From: Oscillospiraceae bacterium | Lineage (GTDB): Bacteria > Bacillota_A > Clostridia > Oscillospirales > Oscillospiraceae | Assembly (NCBI GenBank): GCA_017936985.1 | Contig: JAGBEM010000015.1 | Location: 1 to 5,736, forward strand | Direction: 5' to 3' | DNA: 5,736 nucleotides | Part shown: in pieces, positions 5,700 to 5,736 of the stretch | Layout: every line of letters begins with the position of its first letter | Numbering within the stretch: position 1 is the first letter of the stretch | The notes under the pieces: generated by a model | What the model was told of the DNA's origin: nothing | Seen by the model: the letters and a program-made list of their open reading frames with translations, nothing else | The model's database searches: none | Program-made: the position numbers and the translations under genes

Positions 5700-5736
5700 A
5701 TGGTTTATCGCTGATACTCAAATTCCAAATCGTAAA

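Noticed and set aside
5617..5721. 35-residue N-terminal extension of the AraC regulator from an upstream ATG
   Set aside because: It would translate the promoter and the palindrome and lacks a ribosome site. ATG 5616 has an excellent AGGAGG at 8 nt.
1..5736. CRISPR array, tRNA or rRNA, insertion sequence, toxin-antitoxin pair or phage genes
   Set aside because: No regularly spaced repeats, RNA gene signatures, transposase or phage motifs were seen on either strand.

Overview
The window looks like chromosomal DNA from an anaerobic gut-type member of the Bacillota, most probably Oscillospiraceae (Ruminococcaceae-like). This rests on moderately GC-rich, glutamine-rich coding sequence, strong AGGAGG-type ribosome binding sites, and the protein families present (a YhaN-type ATPase with the local motif APNEWGKST, a YmdB phosphoesterase and a two-domain AraC regulator). 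The species cannot be named from this sequence alone.

Almost all of the window is one operon read on the minus strand, from right to left. Positions 5617-5736 hold a candidate promoter (TTGCAT, 17 bp, TATAAT) whose -10 box overlaps a perfect 14+14 bp palindrome. Then come: an AraC-family regulator (4468-5616); ymdB, a TIGR00282-type metallophosphoesterase (3662-4456); an SbcD/YhaO-like Mre11-type nuclease gene interrupted by an in-frame TAG, leaving an N-terminal catalytic part (2929-3684) and a C-terminal part (2614-2919); an SbcC/YhaN-like ABC-type ATPase with a transmembrane hairpin inside its coiled-coil region (479-2617); and a small protein with an N-terminal cysteine cluster and a winged-helix-like body (129-479). 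The genes are separated by 11 nt or less or overlap, so they are very likely co-transcribed and translationally coupled.

At the left edge, bases 1-95 are the 3' end of a second copy of the small cysteine-cluster gene, on the plus strand and facing the first copy tail to tail. With the shared terminator hairpin this makes an imperfect inverted repeat over 1-223 (111-base arms, 11 mismatches) that continues beyond the window. Most of the differences are synonymous, which argues for two maintained paralogues and against an assembly fold-back. The innermost 40 bp of each arm are identical.

How the genes may work together (inference): the nuclease and ATPase should form a short, membrane-tethered Mre11-Rad50-like complex. 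The cysteine-cluster protein is translationally coupled to the ATPase and could be a partner or sensor. The AraC protein may control the whole set, perhaps through the promoter palindrome. The points most worth checking are the amber codon that splits the nuclease and the tail-to-tail paralogue pair.
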